Shown here piece by piece: positions 8,657-17,553 of a DNA stretch of 64,000 bases. The stretch comes from Myroides pelagicus. Lineage in GTDB: Bacteria; Bacteroidota; Bacteroidia; Flavobacteriales; Flavobacteriaceae. The stretch is from assembly GCF_009711055.1 (NCBI RefSeq), contig NZ_WMJY01000006.1:62001-126000 (forward strand), given 5' to 3'. How positions within the stretch are numbered: position 1 is the first letter of the stretch; the number at the start of each line of letters is the position of its first letter. The position numbers and the translations under genes are program-made. A model generated the notes under the pieces. That model saw nothing but the letters and a program-made list of their open reading frames with translations. It searched no databases and was not told the origin of the DNA.

Positions 8657-9268
8657 TTATATGTCTGTGTCTATTTTTTCTAATTCTTTATAATTCTTCA
8701 TTAATTTTTTAATTAATAATCCGTAAACTACTTTGTAATATAGCCATATAATTGCTACAAAAATTAATAATAATATGATGATAGCACCAATAATTACAAG
8801 GGTATGGCTGATATTTAACTCGTTGCTATCCCATGGTATTATACTTAGAGCAACGGCAATTAACACAATAGCCAAAGCTACCAGATTTGTATAGATGTAG
8901 TAATTTACTGTTTTCTTTGTTTTTAATATTTGGACGATGAGTTTTTTAGTAGAGTCTGCAACGCTTATTTTCTTATAGTTTAAATAGAACAGAATAATAA
9001 AAAATACTGAAATAGCTGCTGATAGATAGTCTATGTTTTCAACGATAAAAGATATAGGCTTCCCTTTTAGTATTAATTCCTCTTCTTTAAATGAGTAAAA
9101 GTAGCTCACAAGATTGAGTATTAAGAATTCTATAACGCTTATAATGAAAATCCATTTAACAATAGATGATGACTTCTTGTGAATCATCTTGTTTATTTCG
9201 TTCTTTGAAACTTTAGGGAAGTCTTTTTGTTCGTTCCAGTGTTTCTTAAGTAAATCTAACTCCTTCAT
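8657..9268 (-). CDS. four-helix membrane protein encoded with an ECF sigma factor
   Basis: The 203-residue protein starts with a short charged cytoplasmic part (about residues 1-36) and has about four hydrophobic segments near residues 37-57, 72-93, 123-145 and 152-180. I do not recognise a named domain. It sits 16 bases downstream of the ECF sigma factor gene and is surely co-transcribed. That place is typical for an anti-sigma factor or a protein under control of the sigma factor, but no zinc-binding anti-sigma motif (HxxxCxxC) is visible. Flavobacteria commonly carry this pair. Confidence 0.7.
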   Translation of the reverse strand: MKELDLLKKHWNEQKDFPKVSKNEINKMIHKKSSSIVKWIFIISVIEFLILNLVSYFYSFKEEELILKGKPISFIVENIDYLSAAISVFFIILFYLNYKKISVADSTKKLIVQILKTKKTVNYYIYTNLVALAIVLIAVALSIIPWDSNELNISHTLVIIGAIIILLLIFVAIIWLYYKVVYGLLIKKLMKNYKELEKIDTDI

Positions 9269-9284
9269 ATGCCTTTCTTAATTA

Positions 9285-9779
9285 CTATGGATTTAAAATT
9301 TGTTTTAACTTCGTTTTGATACGATTCATTTTAACTCTTGCATTTACTTCTGAGATACCTAGAGTTTCTGCTATTTCTTGATAATTTTTATCTTCTAAAT
9401 ACAAAAAAACGAGTGCTTTTTCAATGTCGTTGAGCTGTTGTAGAGCTTGGTACATCAGCTTGAGTTGTTGTTCCTCTTCATTGTTGTATTCTGTGTATTC
9501 AAATCGATGAATACTAAAGTCAATTGATGTTGTAGGAATGTCTTTTGTTTTCTTTCTATATAGTGATATTGCTGTGTTTAGCCCAATTCTGTATGCCCAT
9601 GTTGTAAACTTAGCGTCACCTCTGAACTTGGGGTAAGCATTCCATAGTTGAATTGATATTTCTTGGAACAAATCTTTATGCGCGGCCTCATCATTTGTAT
9701 ATAGCCGACATACTTTATGGATAAGGTTTTGATGCTTGTCCAATAAATTAATAAATTCTGTTTCCAAGTGTTTGTTCAT
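9285..9779 (-). CDS. ECF-type RNA polymerase sigma factor
   Basis: The 164-residue sigma-70 family factor has region 2 at about residues 10-75 (DLFQEISIQLWNAYPKFRG, FTTWAYRIGLNTA) and region 4 at about 105-160 (LEDKNYQEIAETLGISEVN helix-turn-helix). There is no region 1 or 3, as expected for group 4 factors. The target regulon cannot be read from the sequence. It heads an operon with the membrane protein at 8657. It is not adjacent to porX, so there is no reason to call it SigP. Confidence 0.9.
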   Translation of the reverse strand: MNKHLETEFINLLDKHQNLIHKVCRLYTNDEAAHKDLFQEISIQLWNAYPKFRGDAKFTTWAYRIGLNTAISLYRKKTKDIPTTSIDFSIHRFEYTEYNNEEEQQLKLMYQALQQLNDIEKALVFLYLEDKNYQEIAETLGISEVNARVKMNRIKTKLKQILNP

Positions 9780-9803
9780 ATCTGATATGTCGCATTAGTT
9801 GAA

Positions 9804-9854
9804 GTAACGTTACATAAAGATATACTTTTTTCAAAAAAAAGATAAGCAAAGATA
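9804..9854 (-). promoter_or_regulatory. promoter and 10-bp palindrome before the sigma factor operon
   Basis: TATCTTTG on the minus strand (9854 to 9847) is a TAnnTTTG -7 box about 68 bases before the ATG. Between it and the gene lies the perfect palindrome GTAACGTTAC (9804-9813), in the presumed 5' leader; its role is unknown. Confidence 0.45.
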
Positions 9855-9963
9855 GACTATATCTAACAGTAGGGCTTAGGATTTAACGTACTGCTAATGC
9901 TGTATTGTTATAAGCGTAGTTTTTTAAGAAGTTATTTGATATATCCTGTAGTATATAGATGAG

Positions 9964-9990
9964 AAAACCTATTAAAAGACAGGTTTAGTT
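9964..9990 (-). terminator. weak terminator-like hairpin after the first TlpA-like gene
   Basis: AAAACCT and AGGTTT can pair across a 10-base loop at the end of the gene ending at 9985. The stem is short, so the call is tentative. Confidence 0.3.
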
Positions 9991-11109
9991 TTGTAGAATA
10001 TCCTGTATGACGGATGTAGTGTCTGGTTCTAGATGTTTTATGTCTTGTATTATTCCTGTTTGATCTAGTATAAAGATGGTTGGAATAGTCTTGACATCAT
10101 ATAGCTGTTGTAGTGAGTTAATACTAGCAATATGTGTCCAGTTTAAATCTTCAGTGACTATCGTCTTCCTTAGTTCTTCATTGTCTTCATCGAGTGCTAT
10201 ACTGATTATTTGTACATCTTTCAGTGAATATTGTTTTCTTGTGGCTTTGATTGTTGGAAGTCTTTCTTCACAAGAAGGACACCAAGGCGCCCAGAAGTGC
10301 AGGATAGTTACTTTGCTTTTATTGAGGTTGTCATATAGTTTAAAGGTGTTGCCTGAAAGGTCTTTTATTTCGAAATTTGGTGCTTTGTCTCCGATACTGA
10401 GTTTAGTATTGCTTAATTTATCTATTAACATACCGATGGCTTGTCCAATATTCGTGTTTTTTAACTCAGGACTTAGTGAGTGGTAATTAGCATACGCTTC
10501 TTCTCTTGAGATATTGTTATTTGTGAGTCTTTGGTAAATCACAATCATGCTCACAAAACTATTAGGGGTATTTAGCGTTTGCTTTAAAATGGTCTCTGTT
10601 AGTTGCTTTAGCTTATTGTTAAAAGCAGTAGATATAGAGTCTATTAGTTGGCCATTTTTAGCTTCTATAGCTTGTTCTAGTAGTGGTTGGTTGTCAGTTT
10701 TAAACTTCTTTAGTTCTTCTTGTACTTCAGTGACTTGTTTTGTGAATGTGTTTAAAGCGTCGTTATTAATAGTTCCAGTTATGCTAGAAGTGTTGTTGTC
10801 TATTGAGGTGTTTTTTGCGTTTATAACACCGTTTTCGAGTATAAAGTAATCTTCTATTGTCTTATTGCTTAAAAGGGCGTAGGAGTTGTTTAAAATGCTT
10901 CCTTTGAAGGTATAAGTGTTATTGTGGATTGTAGTAGAGTCTTTCTTTACGAATGTGTTGTCTATTGGATCTAATAGGTATAAGTAAATTAATGTACCGT
11001 CTTCTTGTTGCTGTGTATTTCCGTGAATAGTGTACTTTTTTTGCTTTGACCCAAAGCTAAAAAGAAATGGTAGTCCTAGAAGTAGTATGAGAAGTCTGTA
11101 GTGTGACAT
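9985..11109 (-). CDS. TlpA-like thioredoxin-fold disulfide oxidoreductase with CPSC site
   Basis: The 374-residue exported protein has a signal peptide (residues 1-20), an N-terminal DUF4369-like beta region, a helical middle, and a thioredoxin domain from about residue 240 with active site WCPSC (Cys277/Cys280). TlpA/ResA-type proteins reduce disulfides in exported proteins or cytochromes. It lacks a clear lipobox cysteine, unlike its paralogue at 11221. The two lie head to tail with a terminator between them, so they are separate transcription units that probably arose by duplication. Confidence 0.85.
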   Translation of the reverse strand: MSHYRLLILLLGLPFLFSFGSKQKKYTIHGNTQQQEDGTLIYLYLLDPIDNTFVKKDSTTIHNNTYTFKGSILNNSYALLSNKTIEDYFILENGVINAKNTSIDNNTSSITGTINNDALNTFTKQVTEVQEELKKFKTDNQPLLEQAIEAKNGQLIDSISTAFNNKLKQLTETILKQTLNTPNSFVSMIVIYQRLTNNNISREEAYANYHSLSPELKNTNIGQAIGMLIDKLSNTKLSIGDKAPNFEIKDLSGNTFKLYDNLNKSKVTILHFWAPWCPSCEERLPTIKATRKQYSLKDVQIISIALDEDNEELRKTIVTEDLNWTHIASINSLQQLYDVKTIPTIFILDQTGIIQDIKHLEPDTTSVIQDILQN

Positions 11110-11177
11110 ATCTTTTGTTTTAGTGTACTAAATCACAAATAGTACTTTTGTTATTAGTAAGCAAGTTAAGTAAAATA

Positions 11178-11207
11178 AAAAAGACTTTACAGATGTAAAG
11201 TCTTTTT
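11178..11207 (-). terminator. terminator of the second TlpA-like gene
   Basis: AAGACTTTAC and GTAAAGTCTT pair around a four-base loop, with A and T runs on both sides. It lies directly downstream of the gene at 11221-12336. Confidence 0.8.
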
Positions 11208-11220
11208 GTATATGATATGT

Positions 11221-12336
11221 TTATTTTAAGATCTCGGCTACTTTAGCTCTTAATTTTTTTCCTCGTAGATTCTTTGCGATAACAACTCCATTCTCGTCTA
11301 GTAAGAATGTTGCTGGTATTCCGCGTACTTCATATTCTTTTGCAATTGGGTCTTTCCACGACTCTAAGTTTGAGATGTGATTCCATGTAAGCTCGTCTTT
11401 TTCTATCGCTTCTAACCAATTTTCTCTTTCAGAATCTAACGATACACCAATGATGTTTAATCCTTTGTCGTGATATTCATTGTACAGCTTTACCACATTA
11501 GGATTTTCGATGCGACAAGGTCTACACCACGAAGCCCAGAAATCAATTAAAGTTACTTTTCCTAATACTTCTTCTAGTGAAAGCTCTTTTCCTTCAGGGG
11601 TAAGTGCTTTAAAGTTAGGTGCCTTTTGGCCAATTTTTACAGCTGGCTCTGGCATCTTTGAAATAAATTCTTGTAGCGATTGGCCTATTGTAGTTTTTTT
11701 AATATCATCAGAGAACGAATCAAAAATTGGCTGTAACTCATCTTTTCCTAAATAGCCTGCGCGCGCGTATTCATTATAAGTGATTAAAGTTGCAATTGAG
11801 GATAGCTCTGTGTCTAGATAGTTATCCATCCATTCTCCATAAGCTTCGGATAACTTTTTATCCTCTGCTTTGATACTTTCCATTGTTGCAGTATCTTTTT
11901 TTTCTTGTGCTTCTTTGTATTTCTCTTGGTTTTGAGTTCTAAAGTCAACAATAGGCTTGGTCAATTCTTCTTTCTTTGCAATAAAGCTGTAATACTGCTT
12001 ATTGTATTTACCTCCGCTGACAAGGCTTTTATCTTTTGTGTATTCTACAGTGATTTTACTGTCTTCTAGGATAAAAGGGACTCTTCCTGTTTCTCCTTTA
12101 AAGTGAATAAAAGATTGTTCAGTTCTATTAGTTGGTTGCCCTTTGAATTTGAAGGTATTATCCTTAATGGTTGTAGAGTCTATAGCGATAAACTGATTGT
12201 TGTCGATATTTAACTTTTCAAGATATACCGTAGTACCGTTTTCTATGTCGGAAACTTGACCATTAATTTCATAGCCTTTTTCTTCACATGCGGTCAATAG
12301 TGTCGCTAATGCAACTACACTTAATACTTTTCTCAT
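11221..12336 (-). CDS. TlpA-like thioredoxin-fold lipoprotein with CRPC site
   Basis: The 371-residue lipoprotein has a signal peptide with lipobox LLTAC (Cys17), an N-terminal DUF4369 domain (NGTTVYLEKL, IDSTTIKDNTFKFKG), a helical linker, and a C-terminal AhpC/TSA-thioredoxin domain with WASWCRPC (Cys271/Cys274). It is expected in the periplasm, anchored by lipid, as a thiol-disulfide oxidoreductase. It is similar in layout to the protein encoded at 9985-11109. A TAnnTTTG box lies 28 bases upstream of the start. Confidence 0.88.
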   Translation of the reverse strand: MRKVLSVVALATLLTACEEKGYEINGQVSDIENGTTVYLEKLNIDNNQFIAIDSTTIKDNTFKFKGQPTNRTEQSFIHFKGETGRVPFILEDSKITVEYTKDKSLVSGGKYNKQYYSFIAKKEELTKPIVDFRTQNQEKYKEAQEKKDTATMESIKAEDKKLSEAYGEWMDNYLDTELSSIATLITYNEYARAGYLGKDELQPIFDSFSDDIKKTTIGQSLQEFISKMPEPAVKIGQKAPNFKALTPEGKELSLEEVLGKVTLIDFWASWCRPCRIENPNVVKLYNEYHDKGLNIIGVSLDSERENWLEAIEKDELTWNHISNLESWKDPIAKEYEVRGIPATFLLDENGVVIAKNLRGKKLRAKVAEILK

Positions 12337-12363
12337 TGGATGTGTTTTTTAGTCGAATAATCA

Positions 12364-12371
12364 CAAATATA
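12364..12371 (-). promoter_or_regulatory. -7 box TATATTTG for the TlpA-like lipoprotein gene
   Basis: TATATTTG on the minus strand matches TAnnTTTG. A TTG at 12394-12396 lies 22 bases further upstream and may be the -33 element. Confidence 0.5.
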
Positions 12372-12450
12372 GATAAAATTGTAATATTCTTGTCAATAGT
12401 GTCTAAATTCAATTAGTAATACCGTAACATTTGTTTATTAATTTAATTAT

Positions 12451-12831
12451 TTAGAGTGTTAAACTATAGTAAAATAGGATAAACCATCCAATGACCAAAC
12501 AAAGTCCTCCTATAGGTGTGATGGGGCCTAGTATTCTTATTTTCTTGCCAAAGGTTCCACTTAGGGTTAATCCATAGATGCTGAATGAAAACAAGATGGT
12601 TCCTAGGATAAGTATATTTATTGCGTTAGTTAAGATATCTTCTTTTGGCAAAAAGCTAAGTGCTATAAGAAGTATCGCGTGATACATTTGGTATTTTACG
12701 CCTGTTTCGAAGCTAGCTAATGAATCGGGATTCATTCTTTTTTTTAAGGCATGAGCTCCAAATGCTCCTAATATGACTGCTAGTCCTCCTAATAGGCTTC
12801 CAGCTAATAACGGAGTGATGTTTTGTATCAT
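12451..12831 (-). CDS. DUF423 family small membrane protein
   Basis: The 126-residue inner-membrane protein has four hydrophobic segments and the family motif GAFGAHALKKR near residue 22, with YHAILLIALSFL in the middle. This is the DUF423 (YgdD-like) family, whose function is not established. It is the last gene of a three-gene operon; only seven bases separate it from the transglutaminase-like gene upstream. Confidence 0.88.
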   Translation of the reverse strand: MIQNITPLLAGSLLGGLAVILGAFGAHALKKRMNPDSLASFETGVKYQMYHAILLIALSFLPKEDILTNAINILILGTILFSFSIYGLTLSGTFGKKIRILGPITPIGGLCLVIGWFILFYYSLTL

Positions 12832-12838
12832 TTGTATA

Positions 12839-13768
12839 TTAATTTAAAGTTAGTTGTCCTAATATCTCTTCTGACATGAATGGCCCACCAGGGTATCGAG
12901 CGGTATAGTCTAAATTGAGCCAAATGGCTCCTCTCTCATCGATGTGATAGTGTATTTCTTTTCCGCGACTTTCCTCTTTAAACAAGACTTCTTTAATCAA
13001 ATAAATTGCTTGTTCGAGTTGGGCTTTGTTTTCGATGAGCATTTCGGGATACATATGTTCTTTGGTGTGTATCAGTCTTGGCGTACCACCAATAGCTCTT
13101 ATGCTTGCTGCCATTAATACTGAGTAGTCATCACAATCTCCTGAAAAGTGAATAAGTGATTCTGAAGCGGTAGCTATATATTCTCTTCCTTTTGGGTCAT
13201 TGACATAATTCCAGCGGGTTCGTATTTCTTTAAAGATTGCCAAGGACTGGATGAGCTTACGGTTTTCATAATAGCCTTTGGTTGTTGTAAAGTGTTTTGT
13301 TGTAGCGAGAAGTGCAAAGTTGCGTACCTTTGGCTTGTCATATTCTATTGCCTTGGTTATTTTTCCTTTATTGGGAAAGGGGAGTAGTTTCGAGATGATA
13401 ATATCTTGTGGCGTTGGCGTGTCAGCCATGCTGTATATCATGACACGATAGTCATCGTATACTTCATAGTAACCATATCCTCCCATGAATGTTGCCCAAG
13501 ATAATGTGATGACATAAAAAATAAGGACAATAGTTAGTAAAGTCTTTAGTTTGTATAAAATAAAGAAAACAAGAGTCATTATCGCAATGAATAACAGTAC
13601 TCTGTCTAATTGATAAGACCAATGAGGGTCTATCAGGTTTTGATGCGCAACAATAAAGATTGGTATCGTAATTAAGGTGCTTAATACGAGTATAATGATG
13701 GTATCCCAAGGTTTTGGGATACTTACATAATTGTACCATTTTTTCTTTTTCTGTTGCTCTGTCGTCAT
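12839..13768 (-). CDS. membrane protein with transglutaminase-like domain
   Basis: The 309-residue protein has three hydrophobic segments in its first 120 residues (near 21-41, 53-72 and 74-95) followed by a papain-like transglutaminase core in which SGDCDDYSVLMAASIRA (about residues 210-226) carries the catalytic Cys. A His in LIHTKEHMYPEML and an Asp in the C-terminal LNLDYTARY segment could complete the triad. Such domains act as proteases or cross-linkers in the envelope; the substrate here is unknown. It is the middle gene of the operon from 14640 to 12451. Confidence 0.8.
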   Translation of the reverse strand: MTTEQQKKKKWYNYVSIPKPWDTIIILVLSTLITIPIFIVAHQNLIDPHWSYQLDRVLLFIAIMTLVFFILYKLKTLLTIVLIFYVITLSWATFMGGYGYYEVYDDYRVMIYSMADTPTPQDIIISKLLPFPNKGKITKAIEYDKPKVRNFALLATTKHFTTTKGYYENRKLIQSLAIFKEIRTRWNYVNDPKGREYIATASESLIHFSGDCDDYSVLMAASIRAIGGTPRLIHTKEHMYPEMLIENKAQLEQAIYLIKEVLFKEESRGKEIHYHIDERGAIWLNLDYTARYPGGPFMSEEILGQLTLN

Positions 13769-13794
13769 CTGTTTTAGCTCAGGCTATTTATTCT

Positions 13795-14640
13795 TTAGCG
13801 TACAGTCTCTTTATAGGTTGGCATTGAATCAATCTGCTTCAGAGCTGTTAATTCGTTTACAACAGCATCAAAATGTTTTTGCTTCAATTGTCTTTGTGAC
13901 CACTGTGTTTGACTCAACCATGTCTGAATATCTTCTAGCTTTTGATGATACTTAGTTGCTAGTGTGCGATCTATGCTCGGTATTATTTTGAACTCAGAGG
14001 TTGTCGTATTTATGACTTCTAATAGATTGTCAATTAAAGCCTCATTAGCTGAGCAAAACTCATTAGTACCTGCGATTACGAATGATGGCCATGGGGTAGG
14101 GAACTCTCCTATTCGTCTGAATATTTGTTGATCTACAATGGGTTGAGTCATGAATTTTTCCCACATAAAGTAGTCAGCTTCGTTATTTTGCAAGGCTTCG
14201 ATAGCTCCTTCTAATGTATTAACAACTACGAAGTTTAATTCTTCTGTATTCCAATTCATTTTTTTGGCATGTACAATTGCCATAAGATGTGACCCTGAGC
14301 CGTATCGGCTAATAGCAATTCGCTTGTTAGCTAATTCTTCTAAGGATTGAATTGGACTATCTTGTGCCACGTGTATTCCCCAAACCAAAGGTGAGCTTAC
14401 ATATTCTTGTATTAGGGTTGAAGGATTGCCTTTTGCTATGTCTTTGATAATGCCTTCGGTAAGTATAACGGCGAGGTCTGTTTCTTTGTTGCGAAGAAGC
14501 TCACACATTTTTCCAGTTCCTTCAGGGATATCTGTCCAGCTAACGTCTATTCCTCTTTCTTGAAATTCTCCATTCTCGATACATAGTTGCCAGGGTAGGT
14601 TGAAGTGTTCTGGTACACCTATTATTTTGACTTTTTTCAT
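13795..14640 (-). CDS. type 2 periplasmic-binding-fold protein without signal peptide
   Basis: The 281-residue protein resembles NMT1/THI5-like and nitrate/sulfonate-type substrate-binding proteins (VPEHFNLPWQLCIENGEF, then TDLAVILTEGIIKDIAKG and the hinge region near 90-110). It starts directly with MKKVKIIG and has no signal peptide or lipobox, so it is probably cytosolic. No permease or ATPase gene is nearby. It heads an operon with the transglutaminase-like and DUF423 genes (26 and 7 base gaps). The ligand is unknown; an enzymatic role like that of MqnA- or THI5-type proteins is possible but not shown. Confidence 0.72.
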   Translation of the reverse strand: MKKVKIIGVPEHFNLPWQLCIENGEFQERGIDVSWTDIPEGTGKMCELLRNKETDLAVILTEGIIKDIAKGNPSTLIQEYVSSPLVWGIHVAQDSPIQSLEELANKRIAISRYGSGSHLMAIVHAKKMNWNTEELNFVVVNTLEGAIEALQNNEADYFMWEKFMTQPIVDQQIFRRIGEFPTPWPSFVIAGTNEFCSANEALIDNLLEVINTTTSEFKIIPSIDRTLATKYHQKLEDIQTWLSQTQWSQRQLKQKHFDAVVNELTALKQIDSMPTYKETVR

Positions 14641-14724
14641 CTTTTTGGTTTGTCGATTTTAGGGCTAAGATACTAAAAATGGACATTTAAAAATGGGTGT
14701 AATCAAGATAGTTTGTAAAACAAA

Positions 14725-14751
14725 AAAACTCTGCATGCAATGCAGAGTTTT
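14725..14751 (-). terminator. terminator of the CoA-transferase gene
   Basis: AAAACTCTGCAT and ATGCAGAGTTTT are perfect 12-base arms around a three-base loop. On the minus strand the U tract follows the stem, ten bases after the gene. Confidence 0.88.
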
Positions 14752-14760
14752 AGTATGGTT

Positions 14761-16275
14761 TTAAGCTTTTTTCATTGAGCCTGTATTTTTAAATCTGATG
14801 TGAAACTTAAAAGCTTCCTCTAAGATATGAGGAGTGTGTCCTCCAGCTTCGTTTAATGCACGAGTATAGTAGTCTCTTAGCTCATCTCTATAGTCTGGGT
14901 GTGCACAGTTTTCGATGATCACCTCAGCTCTTTCTCTTGGGGATAGTCCACGCAAGTCTGCTAATCCTATATCAGTGACTAAGATATCTACATCGTGTTC
15001 TGTGTGATCGACATGGGATACCATCGGTAGTACGTGTGAAATCACATTGTTTTCTTTTGATGCTGCTTGTGTTACAAATATACTCAAATAGGCATTTCTT
15101 GCAAAATCACCAGATCCTCCGATACCATTCATCATTTTATTTCCTCCGATATGTGTTGAATTTACGTTTCCGTAGATATCAAATTCAATAGCAGTATTGA
15201 TGGCTATGATACCTAATCGACGGATTACTTCAGGAGCATTACTAATGTTTTGAGGTCTTAGGACTAATTTGTCTTTGTATTGATCAAAGTTTTTAATCAG
15301 GCGTTCATAGCATTCTTCAGTTACAGTAATTGACGAACCTGATGCAAAAGTCATTTTTCCTGAATCTATTAAGTCAAAGGTGCTGTCTTGAAGGACTTCT
15401 GAGTACATGGTTAGGTTTTCAAATGGTCCATGCTTAAACCCTGTCAATACAGCATTGGCTACTTTACCAATACCTGCTTGTAGTGGAAGCAATGAGTTTG
15501 TCAACTTTCCTTTTTTCACTTCTTCTTCAAAGAAAGCAAGTAAGTGCTGTGATATCGCTGAAGTTTTGTGGTCAGGTTCTGGAAGCAGGGCAGGAGTGTC
15601 TTCAATACTTGAAAATACTACACCTACTACATTGTCTGGGTTAAGGCGAATAAAAGGCTCTCCTATTTTATCGTGAACCGTGTGGATAGGAATGATCTCG
15701 CGTCTTGGTTGTTTCTCAGGGGTGCTATTGTCGTGAATACCTTCTATGCTCAATGGGATAGCGGTATTGATTTCAATGATTATTTTTTCTGCCACACTAG
15801 CGAAGTAGGCTGAGTTACCTATAGAAGTGGTAGGGATGATGTATCCTTCTTCATTGATATAAGTAGCTTCTATAATGGCAACTTCTACTTGTGGAATATG
15901 TTTTTCTTGTAGTTGTTCGATTGTTTCACTAAGGTGTTGATCGATATATTTTACTTGGCCGCTGTTGATTGTTTTTCTTAAAACAGCATCAGCCTGAAAA
16001 GGCATACGGCGGATAAGTGCATTATTCGTAGCTAAGTCAGCATCTGTTGTTTGTCCTAGTGAGGCTCCAGTGATTAAGGTTATGGCTACATTTTCTTCAG
16101 CTGCACGTTGGGCAAATGCTGGTAAAACTGATTTGCTGTCTCCTGCTTTGGTAAAACCGCTTGCTCCTACAACTGCTTGGTCATGTATTAAACTTGCAGC
16201 TTGTTCTGCAGTGATAATTCTTTCTCTATAAGGAGCATATTTTATGCGTTCTAAGTTCGAGTCTTCTTTCGTCAT
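14761..16275 (-). CDS. acetyl-CoA hydrolase/transferase family, succinate CoA-transferase
   Basis: The 504-residue protein belongs to the Cat1/AarC/ACH1 group of class I CoA-transferases, which move CoA between succinate and acetate (or propionate). The CoA-binding loop region VVGASGFTKAGDSKSVL (about 36-52) and the catalytic Glu of MYSEVLQDSTFDLI (about residue 290) are visible, as is the glycine-rich GGSGDFARNAYLS near the C-terminus. The length matches succinate:acetate CoA-transferase. It is monocistronic, with a clear terminator downstream and a long AT-rich leader upstream. Acetyl-CoA hydrolase activity is the main alternative. Confidence 0.87.
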   Translation of the reverse strand: MTKEDSNLERIKYAPYRERIITAEQAASLIHDQAVVGASGFTKAGDSKSVLPAFAQRAAEENVAITLITGASLGQTTDADLATNNALIRRMPFQADAVLRKTINSGQVKYIDQHLSETIEQLQEKHIPQVEVAIIEATYINEEGYIIPTTSIGNSAYFASVAEKIIIEINTAIPLSIEGIHDNSTPEKQPRREIIPIHTVHDKIGEPFIRLNPDNVVGVVFSSIEDTPALLPEPDHKTSAISQHLLAFFEEEVKKGKLTNSLLPLQAGIGKVANAVLTGFKHGPFENLTMYSEVLQDSTFDLIDSGKMTFASGSSITVTEECYERLIKNFDQYKDKLVLRPQNISNAPEVIRRLGIIAINTAIEFDIYGNVNSTHIGGNKMMNGIGGSGDFARNAYLSIFVTQAASKENNVISHVLPMVSHVDHTEHDVDILVTDIGLADLRGLSPRERAEVIIENCAHPDYRDELRDYYTRALNEAGGHTPHILEEAFKFHIRFKNTGSMKKA

Positions 16276-16664
16276 TTCAAATAAAAATTTTAAGCTCTTA
16301 AATTTACTAATATTATTTCTTTATTATCAAATGAAATGCGAATATTGATAATTTATGTTTTAATCTTATTTAATTAAGTGTATTTATTTTTTTAATGTAT
16401 AAAAATTAAGAAATAAAAATTGTTTTAGAATTATGGCGGTTTTTTGTTGTGTTTTGTTTAAAATATTTAGGGTAAAAAAAACAGATATCGTATAAAATCT
16501 TTTGAAAAATAATGTATCCGTTTATTTTAGTTAATATTTCTTAGTGAATAGGTAGTTGTAATTAACAAAAATTATCTAAGTATCAACAAGGTGAAAATCA
16601 TAAAAAAAGGAGCCCAATTCAAGGACTCCTCTTTTAGATGCTTTAGTGCATTTTTTATGTGCGT
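16276..16664. other. 389-base spacer upstream of the CoA-transferase gene
   Basis: The spacer is very AT-rich. It holds the terminator of the nucleoside phosphorylase gene (16602-16630) and, presumably, the CoA-transferase promoter, but I could not find a convincing TAnnTTTG box or any open frame. Confidence 0.6.
16602..16630 (-). terminator. terminator of the nucleoside phosphorylase gene
   Basis: AGGAGCC pairs with GGACTCCT with one bulge, followed on the minus strand by a seven-base U tract. It lies 34 bases after the gene. Confidence 0.7.
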
Positions 16665-17537
16665 TTATTGTGCGCTTAACTTATCTAGGGTGTAAGTAAT
16701 CAATCGATCTACTGCTGCATAAGGATCTTCTGAGAAAGTTCCGTTTGCTCTATTGGCAATAATAGTATTTAAAGAAACAGCATGGTGACCTAATAATTTA
16801 CAAAGCCCATAGATTGCAGAGGTTTCCATTTCAAAGTTAGTGATTCGGAAATCTTCATATTTGAAATTGTCTATTTTGTGGTTTAATTCAGGGTCTTGTA
16901 TTGCAAGTCTTAGTACGCGACCTTGAGGTCCGTAAAAACCACCTGCTGTACCTGTAATTCCTTTGAATATTTGATCACTCTCAAGTTTGGCTTCAAGCTC
17001 AGGACTGTTTTGTACAAAATAAGGACGGCATTTTCTTAGATCCCAATTAGTATGTTTGATAAAAGCATCTTCCATTCCTTTGTGAGATACACCGTCTATA
17101 AGGTATGAACGCATTACGTTGTCTAGACCTAATCCGTATTGTGAAAGCACAAAGCTGTTTACAGGAATATCTGCTTGTAGTGATCCAGAAGTACCTATAC
17201 GCACAATATTTACTGAGGTTAGGTCTTTCTTGATTTCTCTAGTTTTGAAGTCGATGTTGAACAAGGCATCAATTTCATTGATCGCAATATCGATATTGTC
17301 AGGTCCAATGCCTGTTGATAGTACCGTTATTCTCTTTCCTTTATAAGTACCTGTACACGATTTGAATTCTCTTTTTTGTGTTTCAAATTCGATCGTGTCG
17401 AAGTGTTTAGTGATTCGATCTACTCGATATTGATCTCCAACGAAGATAATGTCTTTCGCTATGTTTTCAGGTTTTAAATTAATGTGGTAGATACTACCAT
17501 CAGGGTTTAAAATTAGCTCAGAATCTTTTATTTGCAT
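16665..17537 (-). CDS. nucleoside phosphorylase (PNP/UDP family)
   Basis: The 290-residue protein is a member of the PNP_UDP_1 family that splits nucleosides with phosphate in purine or pyrimidine salvage. The phosphate-binding stretch IVRIGTSGSLQ (about residue 110) and the ribose-binding FEMETSAIYGLCKLLGH (about residue 237) are clear. Uridine phosphorylase is the most likely activity given length and motif style, but base specificity cannot be settled by eye. It follows the SUI1 gene by 16 bases, so they are probably one transcript. Confidence 0.87.
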   Translation of the reverse strand: MQIKDSELILNPDGSIYHINLKPENIAKDIIFVGDQYRVDRITKHFDTIEFETQKREFKSCTGTYKGKRITVLSTGIGPDNIDIAINEIDALFNIDFKTREIKKDLTSVNIVRIGTSGSLQADIPVNSFVLSQYGLGLDNVMRSYLIDGVSHKGMEDAFIKHTNWDLRKCRPYFVQNSPELEAKLESDQIFKGITGTAGGFYGPQGRVLRLAIQDPELNHKIDNFKYEDFRITNFEMETSAIYGLCKLLGHHAVSLNTIIANRANGTFSEDPYAAVDRLITYTLDKLSAQ

Positions 17538-17553
17538 AACACTTTATTTTAAG

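Noticed and set aside
9285..9779. The PorX-partner sigma factor SigP
   Set aside because: It is a generic ECF sigma factor 6 kb from porX, in its own operon with a membrane protein; nothing ties it to PorX.
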